64,000 nt of DNA from Cloeon dipterum. Taxonomy: Eukaryota > Arthropoda > Insecta > Ephemeroptera > Baetidae. The stretch is from the NCBI RefSeq assembly GCF_949628265.1, contig NC_088786.1, positions 15,376,001 through 15,440,000 of the forward strand, given 5' to 3'. How positions within the stretch are numbered: position 1 is the first letter of the stretch; the number at the start of each line of letters is the position of its first letter. Shown here piece after piece: positions 60,001-64,000 of the stretch. The notes below the pieces were generated by a model. That model did not search any database. It was not told the DNA's origin and saw nothing but the letters and a program-made list of their open reading frames with translations. Position numbers and translations under genes: made by a program.

Positions 60001-62447
60001 ATATTCATACTAATTAGAGGATTTAATCTTGAACTATTTCTTAACACACATTTGGCTGCACGTATTTTTGTACCACAAAACGTATCAATTTGAAGAAACG
60101 TAATTAACTATTGATTTAAGAGATGAAAGTTACATTTTTTTCTTCCATGCGTATACCTACTACAAATGCAATTAAAATCATTCAATTTCCAGCTTTAGAA
60201 ATTTTCCTCTTACGTAATATGGGCTTCTTAAAATAGAGAGAACCAGCGAACCATCATCAATACGCTGCTCAATCATCAAGTTGAAAAGAGACAAGTTTGC
60301 CAATATAAAAATACGCTTCAGCGCTGATAAACTTACCGGGAAATTCAATCTAATGAGAGCACAAAGGCTGCTGAGTCGTTACACGTTATCCGGCCCACCT
60401 CCGCGCAGCCAGGCCGCAACAATAGCTGTCGAGCTCGATTCCAGCAGCCTCTCGGTCGCTACCCGGCGTGATCAAAGGCTCAATTTGCACAAAGGTGCGT
60501 GTTCCGCCGCCCCGGGGTGTTCAGGATTTGATTCATTGCAAATCTCCCTCGTCTCCTCTCTCACGGCTTTTGTGTGTCTACGCGAAAAAAAAGAAGGGAC
60601 GAACAATTGTCCCCGCCGAACAGATGTGCGCGCTTGACCGAGTGTTTCATTTTGGCCGTTGGCCAAGGTCGTCCATTGACGACAAACGGCACAGTTGGTG
60701 ACCATCCGCGCGTGCAGCATCTGCAACCCGCACACTAAAATTTCACATATTCAGCAAGAAAATGTAATTTAATTATTTGGAAGGTATCGCTTTCCACGTC
60801 ATCAACTTTAGAACCAATCAATAACTTTATATGCTTGGGCGAGTAAAATAATCATGCGAATCATGCACAGTCCAGAGAAGTCACAGAGCCTTAAAGGAAC
60901 TGGACAACTTCTTAACAATTTTTAGTAACTAATCCATGATTTTTGTTTTTAGACATAATTTTCTGTAAAATGTTTGCTTTAAAATAAATTCCAGCCTCTA
61001 TTCTGCAACAATGAATTTATGAATTTTACAGCCTCTTTTCCCCGTAATCAAAGTATTGTTTTTAAATCCTAGTAAAATTTCCTTATCCTGCTCTAAAAGC
61101 GTTGGTTGATGTTTGAAAGCGCATCATTCGCTGAATTCTTAATATGATACGCATTTCCTTGGTGAGGCGGGGGAAACGAAATCTGATATTGGTTTTCTTA
61201 TGACGCAAAATTTTATTTCAGGCTGATGTAGTCATATGAGGATAAGTGATATTTTTGCAAATTGTATAAAATAACAATGAATAACGCAATCGGACTATTA
61301 AAACTTATGAAGTAGGTGTAATTCTATATCTTAAAAGCAACCCTCTACTTTTTTGCCGAGTCCATTGCACTTCTATCATGAGATTTCATGACGCAAAAAC
61401 TGAATTTTTGATGGAAATGGTTCTCCTAATGAGGAAAGGCTCATGTCTATTTTTGGAATAATTGTTGCATGCAATAAAAAAAATAATTTTGTAAATCCAT
61501 TTTACACCTGCTGGTACGATGGAAACAAGCATTAAATTATTGCAAAATTTAGCGGCTTTTAGTTCCAACTTTGAAACTTTTGAGATGCAAACCTACTCAA
61601 GCCATTTTACATGTTTAGAGATTATAAACTTCAATTTTGTTAATGGATAATTTGAGCTACCTTGACTATAAGCTATTACTGCAGTAATATCTTTGTATTG
61701 CAGAGAATGATAAATGGGCTTACTAATCGTCATGTTCAAACCCACGTTCAGCTCAAATATCATGGAAGCCTTGAGCGCATCCGCATCATCGTATAAAGTG
61801 TCTATTATATTGATCAAACACACTTGATGGATCATAAATAAATAATTCTGTTTGGAAGGATTGTGCTGCATGCTGCAAAAAATTGAACTTTGAACTTTCC
61901 CCTACATGAAGGATAATGACTTGCAGACGTTATGAAAATCCTGAGCACCAAGACTCTGTCTGTGCGCTTCTTGCAAAGTGCGCCATAAAAGCGCCCACTG
62001 AGAAAAATTGTAATACACAGGAGACGCGGCAGCCAACACAAGGCAATAGCCAAGCGGAGGACTAACTTATTATTTTTTGTGGTTTAGTATTGCACTCTCG
62101 GAAAAAAGAAAAAACTGACTGACGAAACTAGCTGTGGGGTCTTTTTTCTTTATTTGTACTGCGGCGTAGAGAGAGAGGTATCGTCGACGGGCAAACAAAC
62201 ACTTGCACACGCCAAGTGCATCCACTCTCGGGGACTGCGTCTTGAAGAGGCGGCCGCGTGGGAGCCGCTTCCGCAGGGGCTGCGGTCGGTCGAGCCACCC
62301 ACGCGGACAACGGTCACACCTTGCCGCCCCTGCGGGATTGCGGCTCCGTTTCGGCCGCCCCCGGCCACCAGCTTAGCGGGGCCGCCGTTTTGCGGCGCGC
62401 AGTCTTTTTGGCCCGTGACGGAGGTTGGCCGCAAAAAGCGGATGTAG

Positions 62448-62495
<48 letters not shown>

Positions 62496-62524
62496 TCTCT
62501 TTCTCTCTCTCTTTCTCTCTCTCT
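62448..62524. repeat. Poly-C and (CT)n microsatellite
   Basis: A run of about ten C followed by CT repeats with TTCTC interruptions. Open frames across it are low-complexity shadows. Confidence 0.95.
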
Positions 62525-63390
62525 TGTGTAAACGCCAAACGCTGACACAGTCATTTGAATATGTGCCTTTGCTATGCATACATATCTGCGCAGCACTCCA
62601 CCTACGTGTTTTTTTTCTGACGCACGGCCTTGGTAAATGCGGAGTCTCTTGGGATTTCTGAATGGAATAACGCATCGATTCATGTCTTGTGATAGAAAAA
62701 GCCTCTCCACACTGATTTATGGATCTGGTATTTTCATTGGAGTCAGTTTTATTTCCCAGTCAATATATTCCCCAGAAAATTAAATGAAGGCATGAATGCC
62801 ATTCATTCATGGCTCGTTCGATGCTTCGTATAGGAGCAAATTGTTAAAGATCACAAAGGATTCCGTATCTTGATTTTGTAGCAAGATTGAAAATCCAATA
62901 TGATGAGCATCAATTGAGAAATTTCTTTCTTAAAGTTCATTTGCTGGTTTTTGAATTGCTTTCGACCTTTTGAAAACTGCACTAAAGGAAATCAATAAAT
63001 ATGTTTTGAATTGCACATATGCTTGAACCTTTTAAGCGTTCGAAGTGGCCTATATACAGATGCAGTTGAAAGCTTTGAACTATCGCTGATATTTTGTATC
63101 CAATGCTGCCATTATTCACTCTGTCAGATGCTAAAAGTCAGTGGTGAAACAAAAGCGAATTAAGCAATTCATTATTGTCTTGAATTTTAATTTTGGCTAA
63201 AATAAAAGTAAAAATTGATTTCCAAAAGAAATAATGCATTTTTCGGTGAAGGATAAAAAAATTGTATGCATGATGTAATTTGTCGCATATTTTCTACAGT
63301 CATATTGTCTTCTTTCACTCAAAGGTAATCAGTTTAACAAATCTAACAAAAAAAGAATAAAACACACATCAATAGAAAGTATCAATATAA

Positions 63391-63570
63391 ATGTGGAGCT
63401 CGCCAAGGGTGCAGTACAGAGCGATACAATTTGTCATCGAACAACGACTGCCACTGCCAAGCGGCACTCAGCAGAAGTTGGTGCCAGAAATGCAGCGCTA
63501 CTACAATAAGTTGCTCTGCTTCTTCAAAAAGTGCGAACTGCAGTCACATGTGACGCAAGAGCGTGGGTGA
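63391..63570 (+). CDS. Short coding-like frame of unknown function
   Basis: ATG at 63391 to TGA at 63568-63570, 59 codons. The start MWSSPRVQYRAIQFVIEQRL and the later KLVPEMQRYYNKLLCFFKKC use charged and aromatic residues like a real helical protein segment, and the DNA is more GC-rich than its flanks. GTGATA right after CAAGAGCGTGG could be a donor, so this may be an exon of a gene that continues beyond the window, or a fragment of a mobile element. I do not recognise the family. Confidence 0.25.
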   Translation: MWSSPRVQYRAIQFVIEQRLPLPSGTQQKLVPEMQRYYNKLLCFFKKCELQSHVTQERG

Positions 63571-64000
63571 TACGGGCACAGGCCAAGTACAACCGCCAGT
63601 CACGTGAAGACTCTTTCTGGGCAACATGCCTTTCATTCAAGGTCGTAAAGCCCTGAAATGAGTCACTCTCAAGGTCTCGAGACCACTCGCTTTTTCTAAA
63701 ACCACATTTTGTGGTGATATATATAAGAGACAGATTATGAATGTTTCTATTTCCTTTGAATTTTTCATGGACCACCAAAGCTAATATAATGTTTTCTCTG
63801 ATTGTTTCTCTATGTTTACCAGAGGAATTATCAAAGGTCAATATAATATCCTAGATCAACATTGGGATACAATTTGCAAACGCAACCATTTGTGCAAACA
63901 CAACAGCCGCGCCCAAGCTTTGATGGTTTCAAATACTCACAGTATCAACTCAAACCCGCAGCCCACGCAAGCCGAAAATTTTGACGCAGTTTAGTGCGTT

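Larger units (their letters stand above)
57023..64000. other. Region after CTL1, no gene recognised
   Basis: The first kilobase is probably CTL1 3' UTR and flank; an AATAAA lies near 58225. CpG-rich blocks stand at about 58380-58700, 60370-60700 and 62190-62450 and may mark a promoter of a gene beyond the window. A GC-richer block at 59210-59480 and another near 59690-59760 differ from their surroundings and may be mobile-element remains. A 59-codon frame near the right end is listed separately. Confidence 0.5.

Noticed and set aside
62150-62710. 186-codon minus-strand frame with RE repeats
   Set aside because: It runs through the CT microsatellite and a CpG-rich block and is low complexity.

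Overview
The window is animal nuclear DNA, most likely from an insect or close arthropod relative. It is AT-rich, its genes are split by GT-AG introns, and it carries microsatellites and short dispersed repeats. One gene belongs to the insect 27-kDa hemolymph glycoprotein family (DUF1397). I read nine protein-coding genes by joining exons by eye: splice phases agree in every join and each protein was recognised from family motifs. Nothing bacterial or viral was recognised.

Layout: (1) 1-905, plus: the last 236 codons of heparan-alpha-glucosaminide N-acetyltransferase (HGSNAT). (2) 3063-7211, minus: a secreted p27k/DUF1397 protein whose first intron holds a ~598-bp inverted-repeat transposon and a near-perfect 68-nt palindrome. 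(3) 10724-12554, minus: a Di-Ras small GTPase, collinear with the 199-residue vertebrate protein but broken by an in-frame TGA at codon 91. (4) 12.6-27.9 kb: about 15 kb without recognisable coding sequence, with several CpG-rich blocks that may hold distal promoters or 5' UTR exons. (5) 27888-31386, plus: a tandem PHD finger plus SAM domain chromatin protein. (6) 31993-33906, minus: a TMEM59-like membrane protein, tail-to-tail with the previous gene. (7) 34401-35710, minus: RCAN/sarah, a calcineurin regulator. (8) 35977-43185, plus: a complete 17-exon REV3, the catalytic subunit of DNA polymerase zeta, head-to-head with RCAN. (9) 44147-51526, minus: SYAP1/Sap47 with its BSD domain. (10) 52507-57022, plus: choline transporter-like protein 1 (SLC44A1). 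(11) 57.0-64 kb: no recognised gene.

The genes do not form one pathway; this is an ordinary animal neighbourhood of housekeeping and signalling genes. The stretch from 27.9 to 57 kb is gene-dense, with short distances between genes and many introns of about 50 nt. The flanks have large introns and long non-coding stretches. The observations most worth a second look are the nonsense codon in the otherwise intact Di-Ras gene, the inverted-repeat element with its 8-bp target duplication, the long hairpin in a choline transporter intron, the PHD-SAM domain combination, and the paired REV7-binding motifs and GC-AG intron of REV3.
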